From assembly GCF_019049285.1 (NCBI RefSeq), contig NZ_JAGMUL010000145.1, forward strand, positions 1,940-65,939: DNA of 64,000 bases, in the 5' to 3' direction. Origin of the DNA: Streptomyces sp. AC550_RSS872 (GTDB lineage: Bacteria > Actinomycetota > Actinomycetes > Streptomycetales > Streptomycetaceae). Every line of letters starts with the position of its first letter. The first letter of the stretch is position 1. The notes beneath the pieces were generated by a model. That model was not told the DNA's origin. It searched no databases and was given only the letters and a program-made list of their open reading frames with translations. Of the stretch, positions 26,884 to 36,603 are shown in pieces. A program made the translations under genes and the position numbers.

Positions 26884-28122
26884 ATGGCGCACATCGCGTT
26901 CCTGGAGACCAACACCACCGGAAGCGGCTACGAGGCGATCGCCGCCGCCAAGCGGGCCGGGCACCGCGTCACGTTCGTCACCCGCGACATCGACGCTTAC
27001 CTCCTGCCGGGCCAACTCCAGCTGGACACCGGCCTGATCGACGACGTGGTCGGCACCGAGACCAACGATCCGGACCAGGTGGTCGGCGCGCTGCGCCCGC
27101 TGCTCCCGGGGCTGGACGCGCTCATCTCGGTCGGCGAGTGGCACATGATCAGCGGCGCGGAGTCGGCGTACCGCCTGGGCCTGCCGGGTCAGGCGCCCGA
27201 CTCGGTGCGGGCCGCCCGGATCAAGTCCCTACAGCGCGAGGCCTGTTCGCGCGCGGGCGTCCCGGTGCCGGCCTTCGCCGTGGCCCTGACCCCGGAGGCA
27301 GCCGCCGCTGCCGCCGTCGCCCAGGGCTTCCCCTGCATCGTCAAGCCGGTCGACTACGGCGGCAGTTACGGGGTGCGGCTGTGCAACGGCCCCGACGAGG
27401 TGGCCTCCCACGTCGCCGCGCTGCACCAGGTCACGCACAACCAGCGGGACCAGCGGATGTCCGAGGAGATCCTGGTCGAGGAGTACCTGGAGGGCCCCGA
27501 GATCAGCCTGGAGACCCTCACCTTCGACGGCGTCACCCGTTTCCTCGCGATCACGCAGAAGCAGACGGTGCCGCCGCCCTCGTTCTACGAGACCGGGCAC
27601 GCCCTGCCCGCCGTACTCGAACCAGGTCTCGAACAGGAGTGCCGCCGGATCGCCACCGCGGCCCTGGAGGCCATCGGGTACGTCTTCGGAGCCGGACACA
27701 TCGAGCTGATGCTCACCGCCGACGGACCCAAGCTGATCGAGGTGAACTGCCGTCCCGCGGGCGACCGCATCACCCATCTCCTCAACCGCGCCCTCGACGT
27801 CGACCCGACCGAGCTGCTGGTCGAGATGTACCTCGGCACCCCGCCCGACCGGATCCCGGAGCCGGCCCGGGGAGCGGCCATCGTCTTCCTCCCCAGCCCC
27901 GGCGGCCGGGTGGTCGCCGTCGAGGGCGTCGAGCGGGCCCGGGCCGTGCCGGGGGTGGAGGAGGTCGCCCTGTACGTCGGCCCGGGCGACGTCCTGGCAC
28001 CGCCGACCAACAACAACGACCGTCTGGGCTACGTCACCGCCACCGGCCCCGACAGCACCACCGCGCTGGCGGCCGCCACGACCGCGGCCGAGACGATCCT
28101 GGTCAAGCTGGAGTCGGAGTGA
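26884..28122 (+). CDS. ATP-grasp ligase
   Basis: A 412-residue ATP-grasp protein of the carbamoyl-phosphate-synthetase-like group used in amide or peptide bond formation. PCIVKPVDYGGSYGV is the phosphate-binding loop region, EYLEGPEISLE the central strand, and HIELMLTADGPKLIEVNCR holds the metal-binding Glu and Asn. The N-terminal domain is like that of biosynthetic amino-acid ligases. ATG 26884 follows GAGAGG. It reads away from urease and is coupled to the exporter gene. It probably joins an amino acid or carboxylate to an amine during synthesis of the cluster's product. Confidence 0.85.
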   Translation: MAHIAFLETNTTGSGYEAIAAAKRAGHRVTFVTRDIDAYLLPGQLQLDTGLIDDVVGTETNDPDQVVGALRPLLPGLDALISVGEWHMISGAESAYRLGLPGQAPDSVRAARIKSLQREACSRAGVPVPAFAVALTPEAAAAAAVAQGFPCIVKPVDYGGSYGVRLCNGPDEVASHVAALHQVTHNQRDQRMSEEILVEEYLEGPEISLETLTFDGVTRFLAITQKQTVPPPSFYETGHALPAVLEPGLEQECRRIATAALEAIGYVFGAGHIELMLTADGPKLIEVNCRPAGDRITHLLNRALDVDPTELLVEMYLGTPPDRIPEPARGAAIVFLPSPGGRVVAVEGVERARAVPGVEEVALYVGPGDVLAPPTNNNDRLGYVTATGPDSTTALAAATTAAETILVKLESE

Positions 28123-29363
28123 GGCCTGCCCAGTACACCGACGGGATGACCAGGCCGATCGCGCTGGTCTGCCTCGGTATCTTCGTGAGCCGGCTGGGCG
28201 GCTTCTTCGTCCTGTTCCTCACCCTGGTGCTGGCGGAACGGGGTTACGGGACACGGCAGATCACCGTCGCGCTGATCGTGGTCGCGACGGCGGGCGTGCT
28301 CGGTGCCGCGGCCGCCGGGCCAGTGGCCGCCCGCCTCGGGGTGCGTACGGCGCTGCTGCTGGCCGGAACGGCGACCGCGGTCAGCGCGTTCGCCTGCGCC
28401 GCCCTCCAGGGCTTCGGGCCCACCGTCGCCCTGGCCGCCGTCGTCTCCGCCGGCGTGCAGGCCTACTCCCCGCTGGCGCAGACCGTGGTGGGCACCGAGG
28501 CCACCGCCGAGCGCCGGGTGGCCATGTTCGCGGTCTACCGGCTGTGCCTCAACGTGGGGGCCGCCGCGGGACCGGTGTTCGGCGCTCTGCTGCTGTCCTG
28601 GTCCCCCGCGGCCGTACTGATCGGCAACGGTCTCGCCGCCACGGCGGCGACCCTCCTCGTCCTGCCCCTGCCGCGGACTGCTCCCCGTACGGAACCGGGC
28701 CCGAAACACGTGGGGGTCCGGGCGAGAGTGAGCCCTGAGTTCGCGGCCGCCGCCGTGGTGCTGAGCGTGGCCTCCCTGGTCTACGCCCAGCAGACCGGAG
28801 TACTGGCCCTGGCGGTCCGTGAGGCGGGCTACACCACCGATGTCTACGGCTGGCTGCTGACCCTCAACGCGGTGGTGGTGATCCTGGTCGAGGTGCCGCT
28901 CTCCCGGTACACCGCACGCTGGCAGCGCCGCACCCCCCTGATCCTCGGCACCGTCTGCGTCTGCGCGGGGTACGCGGTCAACCTCGTCGGGATCTCGCTG
29001 CCCGTCCTGGTCGTCGGAGTGCTGAGCTGGACCCTGGGAGAGGTCCTCATGACTCCGGTCGCCGCCGCCTTCGCCACCGAGGCGGCCCCGCCCTCCCAGG
29101 AACCCGTCTACCTGTCCTTCCTGAGCATGTGCCAGACCGTCGGGTACGCGGTCGGACCGGCCGCGGGCGTGTACGCCTACGGACAGCACCAGACGCTTCC
29201 CTGGCTGCTGTGCGCCGTGCTGATGGTGGCCAGTGCGCCCGCCCTGTACTACTTGCTTCCCCGGGCCGGGCGGGCCGGTCAGACCTCCGATGATTGTGAA
29301 GTCCCGTACACCGGTCTAGGCTCCGCGGAGGCAGGAGATCCTCTGCAACGGCGCCGGGGTTGA
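28119..29363 (+). CDS. MFS transporter, probable exporter
   Basis: A 414-residue major facilitator with about 12 hydrophobic segments, a GPVAARLGVRTALL loop after helix 2 and a basic loop near the middle (ARVSPEF). The GTG start at 28119 overlaps the ATP-grasp stop (GTGA) and has GGAG upstream; an ATG at 28146 is an alternative. Coupling to a ligase suggests it exports the cluster's product or provides self-resistance. Direction and substrate are inference. Confidence 0.85.
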   Translation: MRPAQYTDGMTRPIALVCLGIFVSRLGGFFVLFLTLVLAERGYGTRQITVALIVVATAGVLGAAAAGPVAARLGVRTALLLAGTATAVSAFACAALQGFGPTVALAAVVSAGVQAYSPLAQTVVGTEATAERRVAMFAVYRLCLNVGAAAGPVFGALLLSWSPAAVLIGNGLAATAATLLVLPLPRTAPRTEPGPKHVGVRARVSPEFAAAAVVLSVASLVYAQQTGVLALAVREAGYTTDVYGWLLTLNAVVVILVEVPLSRYTARWQRRTPLILGTVCVCAGYAVNLVGISLPVLVVGVLSWTLGEVLMTPVAAAFATEAAPPSQEPVYLSFLSMCQTVGYAVGPAAGVYAYGQHQTLPWLLCAVLMVASAPALYYLLPRAGRAGQTSDDCEVPYTGLGSAEAGDPLQRRRG

Positions 29364-29401
29364 ACTCGACGTCACCTGTGGAGACCCCCCGGAGGTGCCC
29401 C

Positions 29402-30484
29402 GTGCACTCGACGGCAGCACAACTGTGTCCGGACCGACGGGACCTGCTGCTCGTAGCGCTCGTGATTCCCCTGCGCGGCCCGGCCGGGATCTTCGGCCCC
29501 GCCTGCGAACTCTCGGCGCAGCTCGCCGTGGAGGAACTCAACGCCGCGGGCGGCATCCTGGACCGGGAGGTCCGGCTGGTCGTCGTGGACAGCGGTGCCG
29601 AACCGCGGCGGGTCGCGGACGAGGTGGCGGGCCTGGTCGCGCTCGGTGCGGTCGACGCGGTCGTCGGCTGGCACACCTCCGCGGTACGCCAGGCCCTGGC
29701 ACCGCGGATCGCGCACCGGGTGCCCTACATCTACACCGCCCAGTACGAGGGCGGTGAGGACACCCCCGGCGTATTCCTCACCGGGGAGACCGACATCCAG
29801 CAACTGGCGCCGGCGATGCGGCTGCTCGCCCAGGCCACGGGCGTCCGCCGCTGGTGCACCGTGGGCAGCGACTACGTCTGGCCCCGGGTCACCGCACACA
29901 CCGCCCGCCGGTTCGCTCGCGAGTGCCGGGGCAGCGTCGTGGACGAACTGTTCATCCCGCTGGACACCGAGGAGTACGGCCCCGTGATGCGCCGGATCGA
30001 GGCCGGCGGGGCGGACGCGGTGCTGATGCTGCTGCTCGGGGACGACGCGGTGCGCTTCAACCGGGCGTTCACCGCGGCGGGCCTGCACCAGCGCTGCGTC
30101 CGGCTGAGCACCCACATGGACGAGAACCTGCTGCTCGCCACCGGTGCGGAGGCGGCCGAGGGACTGTGGGCGACGGCCGGCTACTTCGACTCGCTGATGA
30201 CCTCGGAGAGCCTGTCCTTCAGCCACCGTTACGCCCGGAGGTTCGGATACGAGGCCCCGGTCGCCGGAAGCCTGGGCGAGTCCTGCTTCGAGGGCATCCT
30301 GCTGCTCGGTGCGCTCGCCGCCCACCGAGGGTCGTTAACCGTGCCGAACTCGCCGGGGCCGGAGGAGGACATCTCCTACGAGGGTCCGCGCGGCGCGCTG
30401 CGACTGCGCGGCAACCACCTCGAACAACGGCTCTACCTCGCCCGGGCCGACGCCCTGGACTTCGACATCATCGCTCAGCTCTGA
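29402..30484 (+). CDS. Cytosolic AmiC/NhlC-like substrate-binding sensor, second copy
   Basis: A 360-residue Peripla_BP_6 protein, a clear paralogue of the one at 5856-6974 (shared GPAGIFGP, VRQALAPRIAHRVPY, YEGGEDT and GSLGESCFEG). It lacks a signal peptide. The start is GTG 29402, with GGAGG about 6 bases upstream; a TTG at 29360 would overlap the MFS gene end and is less likely. A TTA codon lies at 30335-30337 (residue 312), so it may be bldA-dependent. It converges on the MarR gene at 30468, overlapping it by 17 bases. Confidence 0.82.
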   Translation: MHSTAAQLCPDRRDLLLVALVIPLRGPAGIFGPACELSAQLAVEELNAAGGILDREVRLVVVDSGAEPRRVADEVAGLVALGAVDAVVGWHTSAVRQALAPRIAHRVPYIYTAQYEGGEDTPGVFLTGETDIQQLAPAMRLLAQATGVRRWCTVGSDYVWPRVTAHTARRFARECRGSVVDELFIPLDTEEYGPVMRRIEAGGADAVLMLLLGDDAVRFNRAFTAAGLHQRCVRLSTHMDENLLLATGAEAAEGLWATAGYFDSLMTSESLSFSHRYARRFGYEAPVAGSLGESCFEGILLLGALAAHRGSLTVPNSPGPEEDISYEGPRGALRLRGNHLEQRLYLARADALDFDIIAQL

Positions 30485-30917
30485 CCTGCTCCGGAGCACG
30501 CCCCAGCAGAAACTCCAGCCGTGACAGCCCGTCCGCCAGCTCCCGCACACCGGCCAGCCCGTCCAGCACCTGCGCCTGCGCCTGCTGTGCCAGCGCGGCG
30601 ACGGCCCGGTGCCGCGTCCTGCCGCGCGAGGAGAGATAGAGCAGAACACGGCGCCCGTCCCCCGGGTCCTTGCGACGGTAGGCCAACGCCGCCGAGACCA
30701 GCCGGTCGACCAGCTTGGTGAGACTCGGCGCGGGCATCAGCGCGTACTCGGCGACATCGGACATGGCGTGCCCGCGCCCGTCCGAGAGCAGCGACAGCAC
30801 CCGCCACTCCTCGACGGAACAGTCCTCGGCCTCCAGCGCGGCGGCCAGCCGGCGGGTCATCAACCGCTCCGCGCTGCTGAGCAGTTGCGGAAGATCGCGG
30901 GGCAACTCCGGCGACAC
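30468..30917 (-). CDS. MarR-family regulator, second copy (NhlD-like)
   Basis: A 149-residue winged-helix regulator with DVAEYALMPAPSLTKLVDRL and the wing AYRRKDPGDGRRVLLYL. It is closely similar to the MarR protein at 5429-5899; both share DCSVE-WRVL-LLSDG. The start is taken as GTG 30917, with GGAGAGG 6 bases upstream, rather than GTG 30953. It overlaps its binding-protein partner tail to tail, as the first pair does. Confidence 0.83.
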   Translation of the reverse strand: MSPELPRDLPQLLSSAERLMTRRLAAALEAEDCSVEEWRVLSLLSDGRGHAMSDVAEYALMPAPSLTKLVDRLVSAALAYRRKDPGDGRRVLLYLSSRGRTRHRAVAALAQQAQAQVLDGLAGVRELADGLSRLEFLLGRAPEQVRAER

Positions 30918-31239
30918 GGTCAACCTCTCCTCCGCGGGGCCGCTGACGCACACTCACAGCACCGACACTACCGCCCCGCACAGTACTTTCCAATGGAATG
31001 ATCCGGTCACCGTTCCCTCCCGCCGGTACCCACGGTAGCCCTGGGAATCCTTCCGAAATCAGGATGCTTTCTTTTCAGTCCGGCTCTTCACAGGTGAAGT
31101 AGTGTGCCGGGACAACACCGACCGGGATGCGGGACGAGAAGCACAGATCCGACACCTGTCGTGGGTGACCAGGCCGCCTGTCCGGTTGGAGATGCGGGTG
31201 ACCTCAGCCGCGAGGTCCTGGTCGAAGCCGACCAGCACG

Positions 31240-31593
31240 GTCCGCTGCGAAAGGCCGACCGTCGCGGGCTCGTTGAGCTGATCCGACCCAACGCCCCGCG
31301 CATGGCCCGGCGGCTGATCGACGACGCCTTCGACGCGCTCGACGAACAGACCATCGTGCTCCCGGACACCGGCACCCTCGACATCGTGATCCCGTCCCTG
31401 GCCCGCTCACTCGCTCGCCGCCGTCCATGAACAGCGCCGGGCCCTGGAGTCCCAGATCGAGGCCCTGCCGGAGGCGCACCCTCTTCCCAAGGTCCTGACC
31501 TCGATTCCAGGGGTCGCGGTCAGGACCGCCGCCACCATGCTGGTCACTGTCGGCGACGGTACCGGCTTCCTCACCGCCGCCCCCCTCGCCTCC
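31240..31593 (+). pseudogene. IS110-family transposase remnant
   Basis: Translation from about 31243 gives LRKADRRGLVELIRP and APRMARRLIDDAFDALDEQT in one frame. After about 31415 the match continues in another frame with LPKVLTSIPGVAV and VGDGTGFLTAAPLAS. These are conserved C-terminal pieces of IS110-type transposases, so a frameshift and truncation at both ends have inactivated it. The sequence after LAS diverges. No terminal repeats were identified. Confidence 0.7.
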
Positions 31594-31699
31594 GACCTAC
31601 GCATTCCATACACAGTCACAAGACGCCCTCGGCACGCACATTCCAAGGTCAAGAAAACGAAGAAACCGCAGGTCAGCGACCTAACCTACGGTTCACCTC

Positions 31700-31743
31700 G
31701 GAGCCGCCTCCGGGATTCGAACCCGAGACCTACGCATTACGAG
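31700..31743 (-). other. 3' fragment of tRNA-Thr(CGU), attachment-site-like
   Basis: The minus strand reads the anticodon loop CTCGTAA, the 3' anticodon stem TGCGT, the variable loop, the T arm with GGTTCGAATCCC, and the 3' acceptor strand GGCGGCTCC. The D arm, 5' anticodon stem and 5' acceptor strand are missing, so it is not a functional tRNA. Such 3' halves are typical att remnants left by integrative elements using tRNA genes. Confidence 0.75.
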
Positions 31744-32070
31744 GGCGGGGTCCGGCAAAGGGGTCGATGCCTGCACGAACACAACGCCCCGACTCCCGCA
31801 GGCATGCTACGCACCTCGGACACCTTGTAGGCAGCCCTCGGCAAGAAGTCCCTGAGGTGACTCAAGGCGAGCCTGCTCTTCTCAAATTCGCAGGTCAAGC
31901 CCGTGATCAACAGTCGCCGACAGGTCGGTGAAGTACAAGGAGACGGCGCGGGGCGGGCTCGCGGTCAACATCATCGAGTGCTGACGGGACGCCCCGGAGA
32001 CTGCGCACACAGACGCGTGACGCCACCATGGTCGAGCACGTCCTCGAACGGGCCCTCCAGGGCGAACGGC
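31744..32070. other. Gene-free stretch beside the tRNA fragment
   Basis: No convincing gene was seen. A short frame ending at 31982 (VKYKETARGGLAVNIIEC) could be the tail of a transposase, but I cannot assign it. Confidence 0.3.
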
Positions 32071-35000
32071 CTAATCGGGGAGGTTTCCGAGGGCCGCGCG
32101 AGCGCGGTGCTGTGCCTGGTCGCTGTCGGGCGCGGCGAGGGCGCGGCGGTACCAGTGGCGAGCCTCGAGCCACTTCTGTTCGGCCGAGGCGACATCGCCG
32201 AGCAGGACCAACACCAGTGAGGTCAGGACGGGTTCCGCGGGGTGCGGGGCAGGGGCGGTCTCCGGGGCGGGGCGAGTGTCCGCGGGCACGGAAAGGATCT
32301 CCGCGAGGCGGTCCCAGCGGCCGGTTTCCCGCAGCAGTTGGGCGTACGCCATCCGGCCCTCGGCCGCCGCCTCCGGGTCGGCGGCGGCGAGCACCTGCTC
32401 GAATCGGTCGGCCGCCTCGGCGAGCCGCCCGCTGACCACGGCGAGCTGGGCGAGCAACAGCAAGGCCTGCGGGCGCTCCGGGCGCTCCTCGGCCGCGGCC
32501 AGCGGGAGCAGGATCTCTTCCGCCTCCTGCGACCGGCCGAGCTGGGCCAGTGTGCTTCCGAGATACCGCCGTGCCTGGGGCTCCACGTCAGGGTCGCCCG
32601 ACTCCACCGCTTCGGCGAGCCGGTCCCGGGCTGCCTCCAGTCTGCGCTGGGCCAGATAGGTCACCCCGAGCAGCAGACCGACCCGGGGTGCGCTGTCCGG
32701 GTGGCCGATGTCCAGCGCCGCCTGTAGGAGTTCGGCGGCCATTTCGATCTCCCCGACCTCAAGGAGGTACTCACCCCGGTCGAGGAAGCTGTCGGCGGCG
32801 GCCTCCGAGGCGCCGGATCCCGCGCCGTCGGCCAGGAGTTGCCGTGCGGCCGTGTGATCGCCCTGGCGAAGGCGCAGTGTGCCGAGGACCGTCCGCGCCA
32901 CTTCGGTGACCTCCGACGGCTCCCCGCGGAGAACTTGCTCAAGGAGTTCCGCGGCCTGCGCCTCGGCCGCCTCCCCACCGTCGTCACGGTCCTGCCCGTC
33001 ATCCAGAAAGTCCATGGCCAGGAAGAGCCGGGCCGCGTCGGACGACACCGGAACGTCGGCCTCCACGGCGGACCTGAGCAGCCGGAGTCCTTCCGGGCGG
33101 TCGCCCTCGGCGATGCGGACCTGGCCGAGCAGCGACTGCGCCCACGTGGCGAGCGCCGTACGGGGTCCGTCCATGGCCTCGATGAGCAGTTCCGCCACCG
33201 GTGCGTAACCGTGCGGCTGGTCCGGGTCGACGAAGTCCGACAGCATGAGCGCCAGGTGGATCCGGGCGAGGTGGGACCACTCGTCATGATGGGCGTCGAT
33301 GGCCTGCCGGTAGGCGGCCTCGGCCTCCTCGTACCGGTCCAACAGGGCGAACAGTTCGCCACGCAACTCCGCGGCGCGTGGACCCTGTGCGGGGTGTCCG
33401 GAGGCCGCGGCCTGTGCGAGCAGCTCCAGGAACGCGGCGACGTCGTCCGGGTCGGCCGGGTCGGCCGTCCTCGCCAGCATGAGCGCGAGGTCTACGCGAG
33501 CGAGCTGGGACCAGTGCTCATGGCCGGAGGCGATGGCCTGTCGGTAGGCGGCCTCGGCCTCCTCGTACCGCTCCTCCTCGGCCAGCAGATCGCCCAGTTG
33601 ATCCAAGGCGTACGGGGCGTTCGTCCACGGCCTGGCGGCGACCGCGGCGAGCAGTTGTTCCGCCCGGTCCGTGGCGCCCTGCCCGGCAGCGAGTGAGGCC
33701 AGGGCGAGTTCGGCGAGCGGCGCCCAGTCCGGATGGCCGGACGCGATGGCCTGGCCGAGCCGGTACTCCGCGTGCTCCGCTCGCCCGTGCGCGACGTGCC
33801 AGCAGCCCAGGACATGGGCGGCGCGCGGCGCATGGGCCGGGTGACCGGACCGGAACACCTCACGCAGCAGCTCGGCGCCCTGCTCCTGGTCCTCGTCCCC
33901 GCTGACCAGGAGTCGCCCGAGTGCGACCTGGGCCAGCGGCCACGCCAGCGGTGCCGGGGCGTCCAGCACGCTCTCGAGCAACGGGCCTGCCTCGCTCGGC
34001 CGGTTGCACTCCACCAAGAGGTCACCGAGGCTGGCGCAGGCCAGCGGTGCGGCCAGCGGGTGGCCGCCGGCCATCACCTCCCGGAGCAGCTCCTCCGCCT
34101 TGTCGAGTTTCCCCTGATTGGCCAGGATCCAGCTCATGTTCGTCCGGGCGAACTCCGTGATCGGCGCGGTCACCGAGGCGTTCATGGTGCGGGAGAGCGT
34201 CCAGGAGCTGTTGTCCGGGACCGGTACCTCGCCGGTGCGGGCCGCTCGGGGCCGCAGCAGTTCGGTTCCACTGCCCGCCGGGTCCTGCTTCCGGGTACCG
34301 CCCAGGGCGGCGGGAGCCCCCTCGTCGGCGAGCATCCCGCCGAGTCGGGTCTGTGCCAGGCCGGCCACCTCGTCGTCCCCCGCGGCCAGCACGTCGTCCA
34401 GGAGCGACAAGGCCCGTTCGTGCGCCCCCTGAAGGATCAGCAGTCCCGAGAAGTACACCTGGGCGAGCAGCGCGAGTTGCCGGTTGCGGCAGCCCATCGC
34501 CGCCTGTAGGAGCTCGCCGGCCCGTTCCCGGTCGCTGGCCACCAGCACCCCGCCCAGCTCGACCTGAGCCAGCGGCACCACGTCCGGGACCCCGGACTCG
34601 AGGGCCGCCTCCAGACACTCCCGGCCCCGTTCGAACTCGCTGCGGGCAAGCTCCAGTTGTCCGAGCATCACGGCTGCCCAGGCGGCCTCGTCCGAGTCCG
34701 CGCCGACCTCCCGGACCCGGCGCAGCGCGGCCACGGCAACGTCCAGCTCGTCGCGTACGACCGCGGTGACGGCGACCGTGAGCAGGTCGGTGCTCAGGGC
34801 TGCCGTGGCGCCGAGGCCTTCGGTGCCGACGGTTGCGCCGCCGTTCAGGGCGAGCTGCCAGGCGAAGCCCGGGACCGTCATGCCCGAGTCGTCGGTCCGG
34901 GTGTCCAGATAGTCGGGTACGTACGGGAAGATGGCGTACCACCGCTGTGCGGGTCCGTCGCCCGGCGTGCTGTCCTCGGTGACCGCGGGGGTCGCGGGCC

Positions 35001-36597
35001 GGGCCGGATGGAGCAGGGCGATCTGGCCGGCGACAGTCTCGCGCGCCCAGGCGAGCCCGGCACGGAACGCGCCCTCGTCCGCGTCCCGTGCCGGGTGCGC
35101 GTCGCTCATGTACCCGCGGAACAGCCGGAACAGGGCGGCCTCGGACACCGCGCCGCGCAGGCCCATCCGCCAGCGGTCCGCCGCCGCCCGGGTCACCGCC
35201 CACCCCTCCGGGCAGCTGTCGAAGCCGTGCGTCAGGCGCCGTTCCAGTTCGGGCGCGGCCACCAGGATCTGCCCGATGCCCCGCGCCGCGAAGTCCTCGT
35301 CCGGGTAGTGGAGGGCGGCCTCCGCCAGCTCCTCGTCGGTGAGCCGCTGCGGCAGCTCCACCTCGCGGGCCCGGCGCAGCACACTGCGCGCGAGCCGACC
35401 CTGGTCGTCCGCGCGGTCGAAGAGTGCCTGCCGCTGTAACGAGGTCATGGAAGCGACCACGACGACCGGCGGCTCCTCCTGCGCGAACCGTTCCAGGACC
35501 TGGACGTTGAGTCCGCCGGGGCGCAGATAGTGATCCAGCTCGTCCAGCCAGAGGACGACCGGGTCGCCGCCGGCCGGCAGCCGCAGCCGGGACAGATCCT
35601 CCGGCGCGGTCCGGTCGGCGGCGGGCACCAGGAGCCGAGCCCGCGGAATCCGGCGGCGCAGCAGCTCGAACAGTGTCCGGGACTTGCCGGACTTCGACGG
35701 GCCGACGAGCAGCAGCAGCCGTGTGCCGTCCGGTTCGGCCGAGAGGGCGCTGTCCAGCGCCTCCTCCAGGAGCGCGTCCGGCCTGCGGCGCGCGACATAC
35801 GTGTCGGTGCGGTCGCCTTCGGTCCGGCGCCCGCTGTACGTGGAGGGGGTCACTCCGATGTGGTACGGATCCACCTCGCCGACGCGCGGCAGCTCCCCCG
35901 ATGCCGTGAGCGGCAACGCGAGCCGTGCCTCGATGCGGGCCCGCAGCTTGTCCGCGGCCTGCTCCCGCACCTGTTCGGCCAGTGGGGGCCAGTAGCGGAG
36001 CAGTGCCTCGGTCTTGATCGCGTACGTGGTGCTGCTCGTGCCGGAGTCGCCGCCGCGTTCCCGGGCGTTGAGGATGCCGATCACCGCGTCGCCGTCCTCG
36101 TCCCACACGGGTGCCCCGGAGAAGCCGGGTTCCGGCGCCCACCCCGCCCGCGGTTCGAGCAGCAGCCATTCGTCGCCCGCGTGGTCGACGATCTCGCCGC
36201 GCACCCCGATACCGGCGCGCGCGTGCTTCTTCGGGTAGCCATAGGCACGGAACCGGTGATGCCAGATCCCGGCCTCCGTGGTGCACAGGGGGGCCGGCTC
36301 GGCGCCGGGCGGTGGGTCACCCGCGAGTTCCAGGACGGCCACGTCCCCCGTGCGGGCCTCGGTGACCGGATGCCAGCCGTCCGGCAGCACGGTCGCCCTG
36401 AGTTCCTCGACCTGCCGCACGTGCTGGAACCGGACGTACACCGGGCCGACGGGCGCTTCCGCGCCCCGCCCGATCACATGGGCGCAGGTAAGGACGTGGC
36501 GTGGTCCGCACATGACGCCGACTCCGTGCGCCGGGCCGTCGGGGGACTCGCGCCGAATGCTGACCAGCCAGGGCGGCTGTTCCCGGCTGACGGCCAC
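32071..36597 (-). CDS. Trypsin-STAND NTPase-TPR protein
   Basis: A 1,508-residue multidomain protein. Residues 1 to about 200 are a trypsin-like serine protease with catalytic triad His40 (LTCAHVIG), Asp85 (TGDVAVLEL) and Ser160 (PGFSGAP). Residues about 270-620 are a STAND/AAA+-type NTPase with Walker A GPSKSGKS at 299-306 and Walker B VVLWLDELD at 347-355. The rest is a long array of TPR-like helical repeats (many AEAAYRQAI-type units). No signal peptide is seen. The design, protease plus switch ATPase plus repeats, fits a ligand-triggered effector. It starts at GTG 36597. A TTA codon at 35437-35439 (residue 387) predicts bldA control. Confidence 0.85.
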   Translation of the reverse strand: MAVSREQPPWLVSIRRESPDGPAHGVGVMCGPRHVLTCAHVIGRGAEAPVGPVYVRFQHVRQVEELRATVLPDGWHPVTEARTGDVAVLELAGDPPPGAEPAPLCTTEAGIWHHRFRAYGYPKKHARAGIGVRGEIVDHAGDEWLLLEPRAGWAPEPGFSGAPVWDEDGDAVIGILNARERGGDSGTSSTTYAIKTEALLRYWPPLAEQVREQAADKLRARIEARLALPLTASGELPRVGEVDPYHIGVTPSTYSGRRTEGDRTDTYVARRRPDALLEEALDSALSAEPDGTRLLLLVGPSKSGKSRTLFELLRRRIPRARLLVPAADRTAPEDLSRLRLPAGGDPVVLWLDELDHYLRPGGLNVQVLERFAQEEPPVVVVASMTSLQRQALFDRADDQGRLARSVLRRAREVELPQRLTDEELAEAALHYPDEDFAARGIGQILVAAPELERRLTHGFDSCPEGWAVTRAAADRWRMGLRGAVSEAALFRLFRGYMSDAHPARDADEGAFRAGLAWARETVAGQIALLHPARPATPAVTEDSTPGDGPAQRWYAIFPYVPDYLDTRTDDSGMTVPGFAWQLALNGGATVGTEGLGATAALSTDLLTVAVTAVVRDELDVAVAALRRVREVGADSDEAAWAAVMLGQLELARSEFERGRECLEAALESGVPDVVPLAQVELGGVLVASDRERAGELLQAAMGCRNRQLALLAQVYFSGLLILQGAHERALSLLDDVLAAGDDEVAGLAQTRLGGMLADEGAPAALGGTRKQDPAGSGTELLRPRAARTGEVPVPDNSSWTLSRTMNASVTAPITEFARTNMSWILANQGKLDKAEELLREVMAGGHPLAAPLACASLGDLLVECNRPSEAGPLLESVLDAPAPLAWPLAQVALGRLLVSGDEDQEQGAELLREVFRSGHPAHAPRAAHVLGCWHVAHGRAEHAEYRLGQAIASGHPDWAPLAELALASLAAGQGATDRAEQLLAAVAARPWTNAPYALDQLGDLLAEEERYEEAEAAYRQAIASGHEHWSQLARVDLALMLARTADPADPDDVAAFLELLAQAAASGHPAQGPRAAELRGELFALLDRYEEAEAAYRQAIDAHHDEWSHLARIHLALMLSDFVDPDQPHGYAPVAELLIEAMDGPRTALATWAQSLLGQVRIAEGDRPEGLRLLRSAVEADVPVSSDAARLFLAMDFLDDGQDRDDGGEAAEAQAAELLEQVLRGEPSEVTEVARTVLGTLRLRQGDHTAARQLLADGAGSGASEAAADSFLDRGEYLLEVGEIEMAAELLQAALDIGHPDSAPRVGLLLGVTYLAQRRLEAARDRLAEAVESGDPDVEPQARRYLGSTLAQLGRSQEAEEILLPLAAAEERPERPQALLLLAQLAVVSGRLAEAADRFEQVLAAADPEAAAEGRMAYAQLLRETGRWDRLAEILSVPADTRPAPETAPAPHPAEPVLTSLVLVLLGDVASAEQKWLEARHWYRRALAAPDSDQAQHRARAALGNLPD

Positions 36598-36603
36598 GAC
36601 TCG

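Noticed and set aside
31700..31743. An intact tRNA-Thr
   Set aside because: The D arm and both 5' stems are missing; only the 3' half is present.
31903..32220. A 105-codon plus-strand frame after the tRNA fragment
   Set aside because: It runs antisense into the protease gene and shows no domain.
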